From assembly GCF_016464385.1 (NCBI RefSeq), contig NZ_JADMLH010000002.1, forward strand, positions 248,001-312,000: a stretch of DNA of 64,000 bases. Direction: 5' to 3'. The notes under the pieces are model-generated. The model ran no database searches, was not told the DNA's origin, and saw only the letters and a program-made list of their open reading frames with translations. Positions 41,430-49,502 of this stretch are shown piece by piece. Each line of letters starts with the position of its first letter. The first letter of the stretch is position 1. The translations under genes were made by a program, and so were the position numbers. This stretch comes from Nucisporomicrobium flavum (GTDB taxonomy: Bacteria; Actinomycetota; Actinomycetes; Mycobacteriales; Micromonosporaceae).

Positions 41430-44161
41430 CGGTCCCCACTTCCCCGGGAGTTGTCGCCCACCAGGGCGAGGAACGCGTCCTCGAGGCGGCGGCGGGGCAC
41501 CACCCGGTCGACGCCGACGCCGGCGCGGACCAGGGACGCCACCACCTCCTCGCGGGGCGTGCCGTTCATGTCGACGATCAGGTCGGAGGCGCCGTCCTGC
41601 TTCACCCCGCGGACGTTGAGCGTCTCCAGCACGGAGGTCGCCGCGGAGACGTCGGAGACGGAGAGCTGCACCGACGGCGACTCACCCACGATGTCCGACA
41701 CCGGCCCGGCCGCCACGATCCGGCCCTTGTTGACCACCACCGCGTGCGTACAGGTCTGCTCCACCTCGGCGAGCAGGTGGCTGGAGACCAGCACCGCCCG
41801 TCCGTCGGTGGCGTACCGCCGCAGCACCCGGCGCATCTCGGCGATCTGCGGCGGGTCGAGCCCGTCCGTCGGCTCGTCGAGGACCAGCAGCTCCGGCAGG
41901 CCGAGCATCGCCTGGGCGATCGCGAGCCGCTGGCGCATGCCGTGGCTGTAGTTCTTCGTCCGGCGGTGCACCGAGTCGCCCAGACCGGCGATCTCGAGCG
42001 CCTCCTCGAAGCGCGCGTCCGCCTCGGGCCGGCCCGTCGCCTGCCAGTACGCCCGCAAATTCTCGTACCCGCTGAGGTGCGGCAGAAAGCCCGGCCCCTC
42101 GACCAGCGCACCGACGCGCGACAGGATCGGCGCGCCCGGGGTGAGCCTGCGGCCGAACACCAGCGCGTCGCCGGAGGTCGGCATCGTCAGGCCCATGAGC
42201 ACCCGCAGCGTCGTGGTCTTGCCCGCTCCGTTGGAGCCCAGCAGGCCGACGACCTGGCCCCGTTCGACGCGGAAGTCCACCTGCTCGACGGCCACGAAGC
42301 CGTCCCCGTACGCCTTCCGCAGCCCCCGCACGACCAGCGGCGTGTCGGCGAACTCGGCGACCGGCGGCGCTTCCCGGCGGCGGCGTACGAGCAGCACCGC
42401 CACGACGCCGAGGATGATCGCCGCGAGCACACCGAGCAGCACCCACCGCCACACGACCTGCGGGTTGGCGATGGGGGTGCCCACCACGGTCGGCAGCGTC
42501 ACCGCCGGTTCCACCGCGACGGTGTAGACGGCGGGGTCGGCGGGGGTGAGGAACGCCTGGTCGGACGTGGCGACGACGACGCGTACGGTGTGCCCCGCGT
42601 CGATGCGCCGCACGATCGCCGGCAGCGTGACCGTCACCGGCTGCGCGGCCGCGATGTCCTTCGGCAGGCCGGTGAGCCGCACCGGAGCGATCAGGCCGCC
42701 GCTGAGCGTGGCCGTACCGTTCGGATCCGCGTCGTAGAGCTTGACGAACACCGTCGCCGAGCCGGTCGGCGAGGCCACCCGCAGCCGCACCGTGGGCGCG
42801 CCGACGACCTCGGCCGCGGTGGTCAGCGGCGCCGACTCGAACGTCGCGTGCTGGCCGCCGAGGTCGCCCGCGACGCCGCCGATCAGCGAGCTGAGCTGGC
42901 TGCCGACGCCGGGCAACGACGACAGCGCGCCGGGGTTGCCGTTGGGCGGGTTGGCGATCGGCTGCGCCGGCCCGCTGACCGTGACCTCGGTACGCCCGCT
43001 CCCCGCCAGCCCCGGGTATGCGGGATCCGAGTAGCCGTTGGTGACGAGCCCGCGGTCCAGGGCGCTGAACCCGGCCACCCGCGAGTACGTGAAGCTGTTC
43101 TCCGGCGCGGCGCCCTCACCCTTGACGTAGTGGTCGAGCCACTGGGCGGTGAGGAACTTCGTCCGGTCCTGGTCGGTCTGCGGGCCCTGGCCGCCGTCGT
43201 GCCCGCCGGTGAACCAGGCCACGCGTACGGGGGTCCCGGCCGCCGCGATGCCCCGCGCGTTCGCGTCCGCCTCGGAGAGCGGGAAGAGCGTGTCGACCGC
43301 GCCCTGGATCAGCAGCGTGGGCGCCTTGATCCGAGCGAGCGCAGTGTCCGGGCTCGACCGGCGCAGCAGCGCGGTGGTGGCGGCATCCGGCGCGCCGGTG
43401 GTCGCCATCTTCAGGTAGGCGGCGCACACGTCGGCGGCGAACCGGCCGCACGCCGGATCGCCCTGTGCGCGGGGCGGGCCGCCGACCGGCGACGACGAGC
43501 CGTTTCCGAAGAACAGCCCGGCCCAGCTCTTCTTGAACACACCGGGCGCCGTGACACCGTCCGCCGACTGCGGGAAGAACGACTTCCCGAGGTCGTTCCA
43601 GGTGATCAGGGGCACGATCGCGTCGACACGCGGGTCCTGGCCGGCCAGCAGCAGGGCGAGCGCGCCGCCGTACGAGCCGCCGACCACGCCCACCCGAGGG
43701 TCGCCCGCGGCGTCGGTGCGCACCTCGGGCCGGGCGGCCAGCCAGTCGAGCAGGCGTTGCGCGTCCTTGACCTCGTAGTCCGGGCTGTCCAGGTGGATCT
43801 CGCCGCCGCTGGCCCCGAAGCCGCGGGCGGTCCAGGTGAGGACGGCGTACCCGCGGTCGGCCAGCGACTCCGCGTCGTCGTCGACCGAGTCCTTCGTACC
43901 CCCGAAGCCGTGTGCCAGGAGCACCGCCGGCACCTTCCCGTCCCGGTCCTTCGGCAGGTAGAAGCGCGTGTCCAGGTCGACCGGCTCGGTGCCCGACGGC
44001 CCGGACCGTACGGTGATCCGCTGGTCGGTCGCGGTCCAGGAGTGCCGCTCGGGCAGCGCGGCCCAGGTCACCAGCGCGGCCACGATCACGAGGACCGCCG
44101 CGCTCGCCACGACCCGGCGCCGGGTCATCCGGGGGAGGGCGCGGCCTTTGAAGGGGTTCAT
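41426..44161 (-). CDS. Alpha/beta hydrolase (S15/CocE-like) fused to ABC transporter ATPase
   Basis: A 911-residue two-enzyme protein. An N-terminal TM helix (VVASAAVLVIVAALVTWAAL) is followed by an X-Pro dipeptidyl-peptidase/CocE-type hydrolase (HGFGGTKD, nucleophile GGSYGG) and its beta-sandwich domain, predicted outside. A second TM helix (~605-625, WVLLGVLAAIILGVVAVLLV) leads to a cytoplasmic ABC domain with Walker A GSNGAGKTTT, signature YSHGMRQRLAI and Walker B LLVLDEPTDGLD. ATG 44161 was chosen because the first helix follows directly. Operon partner of the ABC-2 permease. Role unknown: it may cleave what the transporter exports. Confidence 0.85.
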   Translation of the reverse strand: MNPFKGRALPRMTRRRVVASAAVLVIVAALVTWAALPERHSWTATDQRITVRSGPSGTEPVDLDTRFYLPKDRDGKVPAVLLAHGFGGTKDSVDDDAESLADRGYAVLTWTARGFGASGGEIHLDSPDYEVKDAQRLLDWLAARPEVRTDAAGDPRVGVVGGSYGGALALLLAGQDPRVDAIVPLITWNDLGKSFFPQSADGVTAPGVFKKSWAGLFFGNGSSSPVGGPPRAQGDPACGRFAADVCAAYLKMATTGAPDAATTALLRRSSPDTALARIKAPTLLIQGAVDTLFPLSEADANARGIAAAGTPVRVAWFTGGHDGGQGPQTDQDRTKFLTAQWLDHYVKGEGAAPENSFTYSRVAGFSALDRGLVTNGYSDPAYPGLAGSGRTEVTVSGPAQPIANPPNGNPGALSSLPGVGSQLSSLIGGVAGDLGGQHATFESAPLTTAAEVVGAPTVRLRVASPTGSATVFVKLYDADPNGTATLSGGLIAPVRLTGLPKDIAAAQPVTVTLPAIVRRIDAGHTVRVVVATSDQAFLTPADPAVYTVAVEPAVTLPTVVGTPIANPQVVWRWVLLGVLAAIILGVVAVLLVRRRREAPPVAEFADTPLVVRGLRKAYGDGFVAVEQVDFRVERGQVVGLLGSNGAGKTTTLRVLMGLTMPTSGDALVFGRRLTPGAPILSRVGALVEGPGFLPHLSGYENLRAYWQATGRPEADARFEEALEIAGLGDSVHRRTKNYSHGMRQRLAIAQAMLGLPELLVLDEPTDGLDPPQIAEMRRVLRRYATDGRAVLVSSHLLAEVEQTCTHAVVVNKGRIVAAGPVSDIVGESPSVQLSVSDVSAATSVLETLNVRGVKQDGASDLIVDMNGTPREEVVASLVRAGVGVDRVVPRRRLEDAFLALVGDNSRGSGDR

Positions 44162-44254
44162 ATTCAGTTTTCCGCTGCGGGCAGGCACAGCCGCGAGGGC
44201 AGAGACATGCGGCAACGCTATCCGCGTGCCGCTGAGCGGGAGCTGTGAACCTGA

Positions 44255-44530
44255 TCAGCCGCCCTGCCGGCCCACCGGTCCCTGGTTCGCCTTGCCGCCC
44301 TTCTTCGGCGGCTTCTGCGACGACGTGCCCTCGGTGGGCGTCCCGGTCGGCGCGGCGGAGGCGTCGGGTGCCGCGGACGTGGCGCCGGCGGCCGGGGCGC
44401 TCGCGGAGCCGCTGGGCGGCACGAAGGCCGGCTTGCCCTTGTCGTCGGAGTCGTCTCCGCAGGCGGCGGTGCCGAGCAGAGCGAAAGCGGCGACGGCTGC
44501 GACGAGCGCGGCGCTGCGGCGGTGCCTCAT
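44255..44530 (-). CDS. Small secreted lipoprotein, disordered
   Basis: A 91-residue protein beginning with a signal sequence that ends LLGTAACGDD, a near-lipobox with Cys24 as likely acylation site. The mature part is Ala/Pro/Ser/Gly-rich, with a Lys cluster (KPPKKGGK) near the end and no fold I recognise. GGGGAGG sits 7 bases before the ATG, which supports it as a real gene despite its size. Confidence 0.65.
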   Translation of the reverse strand: MRHRRSAALVAAVAAFALLGTAACGDDSDDKGKPAFVPPSGSASAPAAGATSAAPDASAAPTGTPTEGTSSQKPPKKGGKANQGPVGRQGG

Positions 44531-44607
44531 GGTGTGTGCCTCCCCGGGGCGACTGACGGCGATAGCGTGTCAACCTAGTCCCCTTGTCCAAACGGAAGGG
44601 CCCCGCG

Positions 44608-46818
44608 GTGCCAGACGACCTCACGCTGACCGTCACTCAACGGCCGGCGGCCCTCGACGCGCGCCGCGGCATCGTGCGCCTGCACCCGGAGGTGATGGCC
44701 GCGCTCGCCATCAACCCGGGCGATCCGCTGCGGCTGACCGGGCGCCGCAGCACCGCCGGCATCGCCGCGAAGGCCGAGCCGGGGGCGAGCCGTGCGCTGC
44801 TCTACGCCGACGACCTGACCATCGGCAATCTGGGCCTTCGCGACGGCGGCCAGGTGACGGTCACCCCGGTGCCGGTCGTCGCGGCGCGCCGGGTCGCGCT
44901 CACCGGCCCGGCCGAGATCGTCGCGATCGTCTCGCCCGAGATGCTGCGCCTCGCCCTGCTCGGCAAGGTCGTCACCGCCGGCGACGACGTGTCGCTGCTG
45001 CCGCAGGACGTGATGCCGGAGGCCGCGCACCGGTCGCTGGTCGAGGCGGCCCGGCGCAGCCTCGCCAACCGCGTCGGCTACGCCTGGACGAGCACGCTGC
45101 TGCAGGTGCTCGCGGTCGAGGGCGCGGACGCCGCGCTGGTCACCATGGACACGGTGGTGGGGTGGCAGGACGGGCAGTTCTCCACCGTACGGCCGGAAGC
45201 CGAGCCAGTACTGGCCACCGCGCACCCCGCGTCCACCGACCCGGACATGCCGCCGCCCAGCGTGGACGACCTGCCCGGCCTCAGGACCCAGGCGCAGGAA
45301 TTGACCGAGCTGCTGGACCTGGGCTTCCACCACCGCGAGGTGCTCGGGCGCCTCGGCACCACCGTGTCGCTGGGCGTGCTGGTCTCCGGTCCGGCCGGGT
45401 CGGGCAAGTCCGCCCTGGTCCGCGCGGTGGCGGCGAGCCTGGGGGCCGGCGTGCTGCCGGTGTGGGGGCCGGAGCTGGCCGCGCTCACCAACGACGCCGC
45501 GGCGACCCGGCTGCGCGGCCTGGCCCGCGACGTCCGGGCCGGCGGCCCCGCGGTGCTGCTGATCGCGGACGTGGAGGCGCTCGCCCCCCGGGACGAGCCG
45601 GGGCCGCTGTCCACGGTGTTCCGCCAGATCGTGGCCGAGCTCATCGCGTCCGGGGCGGCCGTGGTGTGCACGACGAGCCGGCCCGAGGCGGTCGACCCGT
45701 CGCTGCGGTCGCCGGATCTGCTCGCCGTGCAGCTGGCCGTACCACTGCCGGACGCGGCGATGCGCCGGGAGCAACTGCGGGTGCTCACCCGCGGGATGCC
45801 GCTGGCCGAGGACGTGCGGCTGGACGACGTCGCGGGCCGTACGCCCGGCTTCGTCGCCGCCGACCTGGGCGCGCTGGCCCGCGAGGCCGGGGTCCGCGCG
45901 GCCCTGCGGCAGAAGGAAGCGGAGTCGCCGACGGTGGCGATGGACGACTTCGAGGCGGCGCTCGACGTGGTGCGCCCGACCTCCATGGCGGAGTCCACGC
46001 TGGAGGTCGCCCAGGTCACGCTGGACGAGGTCGGCGACATGGTCGAGGTCAAGCAAACCCTCACCGAGTCGGTGCTGTGGCCGCTGACGTACCCGGACAC
46101 GTTCGCCCGGCTCGGCGTGCAGCCGCCGCGCGGGGTGCTGCTCTACGGCCCGCCCGGCTGCGGCAAGACCTTCCTGGTCAAGGCCATCGCGGGTACGGGC
46201 AAGGCCAACGTGCTGTCGGTCAAGGGCGCCGAGCTGCTGAGCAAGTGGGTCGGCGACAGTGAACGGGCGGTACGCGAGCTGTTCCGCCGTGCCCGCGAGG
46301 CCGCGCCGACCCTGGTGTTCCTGGACGAGGTCGACGCGCTGGCCCCCACCCGCGGCCAGGCCACCGACGGCGGTACGACCGACCGCGTGGTGGCGGCGCT
46401 GCTGACCGAGCTGGACGGGGTGGAGTCGCTGCGCAACGTCGTGGTGATCGGGGCGACGAACCGGCCCGACCTGATCGACCCGGCGCTGCTGCGGCCGGGC
46501 CGCCTCGAACGGCTCGTCTTCGTCCCGCCCCCGGACGGTGAGGCCCGCGCGGCCATCCTGCGGGCGTCGTCGAAGTCGGTGCCGCTGGACGAGGCCGTGG
46601 ATTTCGACGCGCTCGGCGCCGACCTGGACGGCTTCTCCGCGGCCGACTGCGCGGCGCTCATCCGGGAGGCGGCGCTGACGGCGATGCGGGAGTCCTTGGA
46701 GGCGACCACGGTCACGGCCGAGCACGTGGCGGCCGCCCGGAAGCGGGTACGGCCGTCCCTGGACCCGGTGCAGGTGGCGTGGCTGGAGGCGTACGCGTCG
46801 ACGCACGCGGCGGGCTAA
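44608..46818 (+). CDS. CDC48/VCP-type double AAA ATPase with degenerate first domain
   Basis: A 736-residue protein with a CDC48 N-domain (RGIVRLHPEVMAALAINPGDPLRL) and two AAA modules. D1 has Walker A GPAGSGKSALV (~261), but the Walker B register VLLIADVEALAP replaces the DE pair with AD, and the GRF arginine region is missing. D2 is complete: YGPPGCGKTFLVKAIA (~513), VFLDEVDALAP and LLRPGRLERLVF. D2 should be the only active motor. GTG 44608 has GGAAGGG 7 bases before it. The C-terminus overlaps the convergent DUF3263 gene by 4 bases. Substrate unknown; family members unfold proteins. Confidence 0.88.
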   Translation: MPDDLTLTVTQRPAALDARRGIVRLHPEVMAALAINPGDPLRLTGRRSTAGIAAKAEPGASRALLYADDLTIGNLGLRDGGQVTVTPVPVVAARRVALTGPAEIVAIVSPEMLRLALLGKVVTAGDDVSLLPQDVMPEAAHRSLVEAARRSLANRVGYAWTSTLLQVLAVEGADAALVTMDTVVGWQDGQFSTVRPEAEPVLATAHPASTDPDMPPPSVDDLPGLRTQAQELTELLDLGFHHREVLGRLGTTVSLGVLVSGPAGSGKSALVRAVAASLGAGVLPVWGPELAALTNDAAATRLRGLARDVRAGGPAVLLIADVEALAPRDEPGPLSTVFRQIVAELIASGAAVVCTTSRPEAVDPSLRSPDLLAVQLAVPLPDAAMRREQLRVLTRGMPLAEDVRLDDVAGRTPGFVAADLGALAREAGVRAALRQKEAESPTVAMDDFEAALDVVRPTSMAESTLEVAQVTLDEVGDMVEVKQTLTESVLWPLTYPDTFARLGVQPPRGVLLYGPPGCGKTFLVKAIAGTGKANVLSVKGAELLSKWVGDSERAVRELFRRAREAAPTLVFLDEVDALAPTRGQATDGGTTDRVVAALLTELDGVESLRNVVVIGATNRPDLIDPALLRPGRLERLVFVPPPDGEARAAILRASSKSVPLDEAVDFDALGADLDGFSAADCAALIREAALTAMRESLEATTVTAEHVAAARKRVRPSLDPVQVAWLEAYASTHAAG

Positions 46819-47108
46819 CGGCGGCGGGTGCGTGCCCTCGTGGAGCGGAGCCGGCGCAGGCGTCCGACCAGGACGGGGTCGTGCTCCAGCGCCGCGGGGT
46901 TGTCCAGCAGGCCGTTGAGCAGCTGGTAGTAGCGGGTCGAGGAGAGGCCGAACGAGTCGCGGATGGCCTGCTCCTTGCTGCCGGCGTGCTTCCACCACTT
47001 CTGCTCGAAGGCGAGGATCTGCCGGTCGCGCTCGCTGAGCGCCGGCGCCTCGTCGGCCTCGCGGGGTGCCGGGACGTGCTGCTCGTTCGTGGCGGCGTCG
47101 GGTTGCAT
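46815..47108 (-). CDS. DUF3263 protein
   Basis: A 97-residue protein with the DUF3263 block (ALSERDRQILAFEQKWWKHA, SKEQAIRDSFGLSSTRYYQL) and an Arg-rich C-terminus. It looks like a small helix-turn-helix-type DNA-binding protein of actinobacteria; the function is unproven. GAGGA lies 7 bases before ATG 47108. A longer start at 47159 is possible. Confidence 0.75.
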   Translation of the reverse strand: MQPDAATNEQHVPAPREADEAPALSERDRQILAFEQKWWKHAGSKEQAIRDSFGLSSTRYYQLLNGLLDNPAALEHDPVLVGRLRRLRSTRARTRRR

Positions 47109-47206
47109 GGCAGTCCTCGCAGGTGGTGGGAGGTCCCGCGCGGCAGGGACCGCCACCATAGTGACAGCTGACGATCCCCGCCGCGCGCCTTCCTCCGCAC
47201 GTTACC

Positions 47207-48199
47207 TCAGGTGATGTCTCGCTTACGGAGAGTCCACATTGCCGTACCCACGACGAGGGCGAGCACGGCCACCAGCCCGACGCCGGCCATGCCCCAGGTG
47301 AGCGTCAGGGTCGGCTGCTCGCAGGTGCCCCCGGCGCCGACGCACGGCGCGTTGTAGTCCACCAGCTCCACGGACTTGTTCATCCAGGCCGCGATCCAGG
47401 TCGGGGCCAGGTACATCTCCAGGTACTTCACCTGCGCCATGGCGAGCACCGTGCCGAGCCCGGCCTGGAGCACCACCACGACCCCGATCGCCACGCCCAT
47501 CGCCACGGCGGTGTGCCGGCCGATCGACGCCAGCCCGAAGCCCAGCGCCCCGGCGGCCAGCACGATCACCAGGCCGCGCAGCTCCATCAGCAGGATCGAC
47601 TGCCACGCCCCGGACGTCATCCCGCCGAACGTGCCGCGCAGGTTCGCCACCAGCGCGAACACGCCCGTCCACACGGCCGAGAGCAGCACCGTGACGGCGG
47701 TCAGCACCGCGAGCAGCGCGGCCAGCTTCGTGTTCAGCACCGTGAGCCGCTGGGGCCGCCACAGCAGCAGGTTCATCATGCCGCCGCTGCTCCACTCGGC
47801 GCCCACGAACGACGCCCCGATCACGAACGCCGCCATCGCCAGGATCGCCGCGAGCGTCGTCACCATGTCGCCGAAGTTCTTCCGGAAGTTGAAGGTCGGC
47901 GGCATGTACCACTGAGCCTGGAATTCCTCGCGGGTCGGCGTCCACATCTGCGAGCAGTCGTTGCCCGGCTGGGCCTGGGCCTCGCAGGCCTTGCGCTCGG
48001 CCTCGGCCTGCACGACCGCCTGCTGGAACTCCCGGTCGGCCTTCGCCTGCGCGGCGGCCACCACCTCCGGGGTGTTCTTGTGGTTCGTCAGGAACATGCC
48101 GGCCGCGATCGCACCGAGCAGCAGCACGACGCCGATCAGGAAGAACCGGGTGAAGCGGCGCTTGGTCAGCCGCCGGGTCTCCGCCGTGTACAGGCTCAC
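47207..48199 (-). CDS. ABC-2 type transporter permease
   Basis: A 330-residue membrane protein with six hydrophobic segments: one after the N-terminal RRFTRFFLIGVVLLL, then an extracytoplasmic domain with two Cys (KACEAQAQPGNDC), and five more helices. The GAEWSSGGMMNLLLWRPQRL loop is the ABC-2 export signature region. GTG 48199 overlaps the stop of the ATPase gene by 4 bases; GTG 48208 is an alternative. Pairs with the ATPase upstream. Cargo unknown. Confidence 0.88.
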   Translation of the reverse strand: MSLYTAETRRLTKRRFTRFFLIGVVLLLGAIAAGMFLTNHKNTPEVVAAAQAKADREFQQAVVQAEAERKACEAQAQPGNDCSQMWTPTREEFQAQWYMPPTFNFRKNFGDMVTTLAAILAMAAFVIGASFVGAEWSSGGMMNLLLWRPQRLTVLNTKLAALLAVLTAVTVLLSAVWTGVFALVANLRGTFGGMTSGAWQSILLMELRGLVIVLAAGALGFGLASIGRHTAVAMGVAIGVVVVLQAGLGTVLAMAQVKYLEMYLAPTWIAAWMNKSVELVDYNAPCVGAGGTCEQPTLTLTWGMAGVGLVAVLALVVGTAMWTLRKRDIT

Positions 48200-49191
48200 T
48201 GTCCCCACCCACCCTGCGCCGGACCCGCCTGGGCCATGACCGTCTGGTCCACCTGCCGGTGCTCGCCGGCCACCGGAGCGGTGCCGGTGAGCTCCAGGAA
48301 CACGCTCTCGAGGTCCACCGACACCGGGGACAGCTCGGCGACGTAGACCTCGCGGGCGGCGAGCGCCCGGGTGATGGCGCTGGGCTGCGCCAGGCCGCTG
48401 ACCATGAGGTGGTCGTGCTCCACGACCACCTGCGCGCCGAGCTCGCGCAGTGCACCGGCCGAGGCCGTGAGGTCGCTCGCCGACTCCAGGCGTACGCGTA
48501 CCGAAGAAGTGGCGTGCTGGGCCAGCACGTCCGTGACCGCACCCGCCGCGACCCGCCGACCGGCCGCGATGATCGTGACGGAGTCACAGATCAGCTGGAT
48601 CTCGCCCAGGATGTGGCTGGACAGCACCACCGTCATCCCCGACTCGGCGAGGGTGCGCATGAGCGTGCGCATCTCCCGGATGCCGCCCGGGTCGAGGCCG
48701 TTCGCCGGCTCGTCCAGGATCAGCAGCCGCGGGTTCTTCAGCAGCGCGGAGGCGACGGCCAGGCGCTGCTTCATGCCCAGCGAGTACGTCTTCACCCGGT
48801 CCCCGGCCCGGTCCCGCAGCCCGACCAGCTCCAGCACCTCGTCCACCCGGACCCGCTCGACGCCGCCCGCGTCGGCCAGCAGCGACAGCGTGTCGCGCGC
48901 GGAGAAGTTGCCGAAGAACTGGGGGCTCTCCACGATCGCGCCCACCGACCCGGCCACCTCGGGCAGCGACTGGGGAACCTCCCGGCCGAGGATCGCCATC
49001 CGGCCGCCGTTCGGCCGAATCAGGCCGAGCAGCGTACGCAGCGTGGTGGTCTTGCCCGAGCCGTTGGGGCCGAGGAAGCCGTGCACCTGCCCCGCCTCGA
49101 CGACCATGTCGAAGCCGTCGAGCGCCCGGCGTACCCCCTTCCGGCTGCGATAGGTCTTCTGCAGACCCTGGATCTCAAGGACGGCGCTCAC
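48196..49191 (-). CDS. ABC transporter ATPase (BcrA/DrrA type)
   Basis: A 331-residue ATPase with Walker A GPNGSGKTTT, Q-loop AIVESPQFF, signature YSLGMKQRLAV, Walker B LLILDEPANGLD and switch SSHILGE, plus a C-terminal extension as in DrrA-like exporters. GGAGG precedes GTG 49191 by 8 bases; an ORF extension upstream is not coding. Together with the following permease it makes a two-component exporter. Drug, peptide or lipid cargo cannot be told apart. Confidence 0.9.
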   Translation of the reverse strand: MSAVLEIQGLQKTYRSRKGVRRALDGFDMVVEAGQVHGFLGPNGSGKTTTLRTLLGLIRPNGGRMAILGREVPQSLPEVAGSVGAIVESPQFFGNFSARDTLSLLADAGGVERVRVDEVLELVGLRDRAGDRVKTYSLGMKQRLAVASALLKNPRLLILDEPANGLDPGGIREMRTLMRTLAESGMTVVLSSHILGEIQLICDSVTIIAAGRRVAAGAVTDVLAQHATSSVRVRLESASDLTASAGALRELGAQVVVEHDHLMVSGLAQPSAITRALAAREVYVAELSPVSVDLESVFLELTGTAPVAGEHRQVDQTVMAQAGPAQGGWGQ

Positions 49192-49303
49192 GCCGGACCT
49201 CCGGAGCGTAGTGGGAATGACGTGCGTCACCCTATGCACTCGGTGCCACCTCGGCGCGCACTTCCCGCGCCGGTCGCCTCGCTCACACCTCGGGACAACC
49301 GAC

Positions 49304-49331
49304 TTGTCGTTCCGGCGCGGCCACGTAAGGT
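49304..49331 (+). promoter_or_regulatory. Promoter of the SAM-riboswitch/thrC unit
   Basis: TTGTCG at 49304-49309 and TAAGGT at 49326-49331 are spaced 16 bases apart. Transcription would start near 49338-49340, some 14 bases before the riboswitch. Confidence 0.55.
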
Positions 49332-49352
49332 GTTGGAAACACAACTGAATAC

Positions 49353-49489
49353 CTCATCCAGAGGGGCTGAGGGATACGGCCCGACGACGCCCCGGCAACC
49401 ACCGCGCATGACTCGATGACGAGGCAAGCGCGCGGCAGGTGCTAATTCCGTCCCGGAACCGCGGTGATCCCGCGCCCGGGGAAGATGAG
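49353..49489 (+). ncRNA. SAM-I riboswitch (S-box)
   Basis: The full SAM-I consensus is present: P1 arms CTCATC (49353-49358) and GATGAG (49484-49489) pair perfectly. Between them lie AGAGGGGCTGAGGGA, GGCCC, CCCCGGCAACC, a P3 stem (CCGCGC/GCGCGG) and GGTGCTAATTCC, then GAA before P1 3'. SAM binding stabilises P1. The ribosome site AAGGAG begins the base after P1 (49490), so ligand would most plausibly shut translation of the next gene. No intrinsic terminator is evident in the 13 bases left. Confidence 0.95.
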
Positions 49490-49502
49490 AAGGAGCCTCG
49501 TT

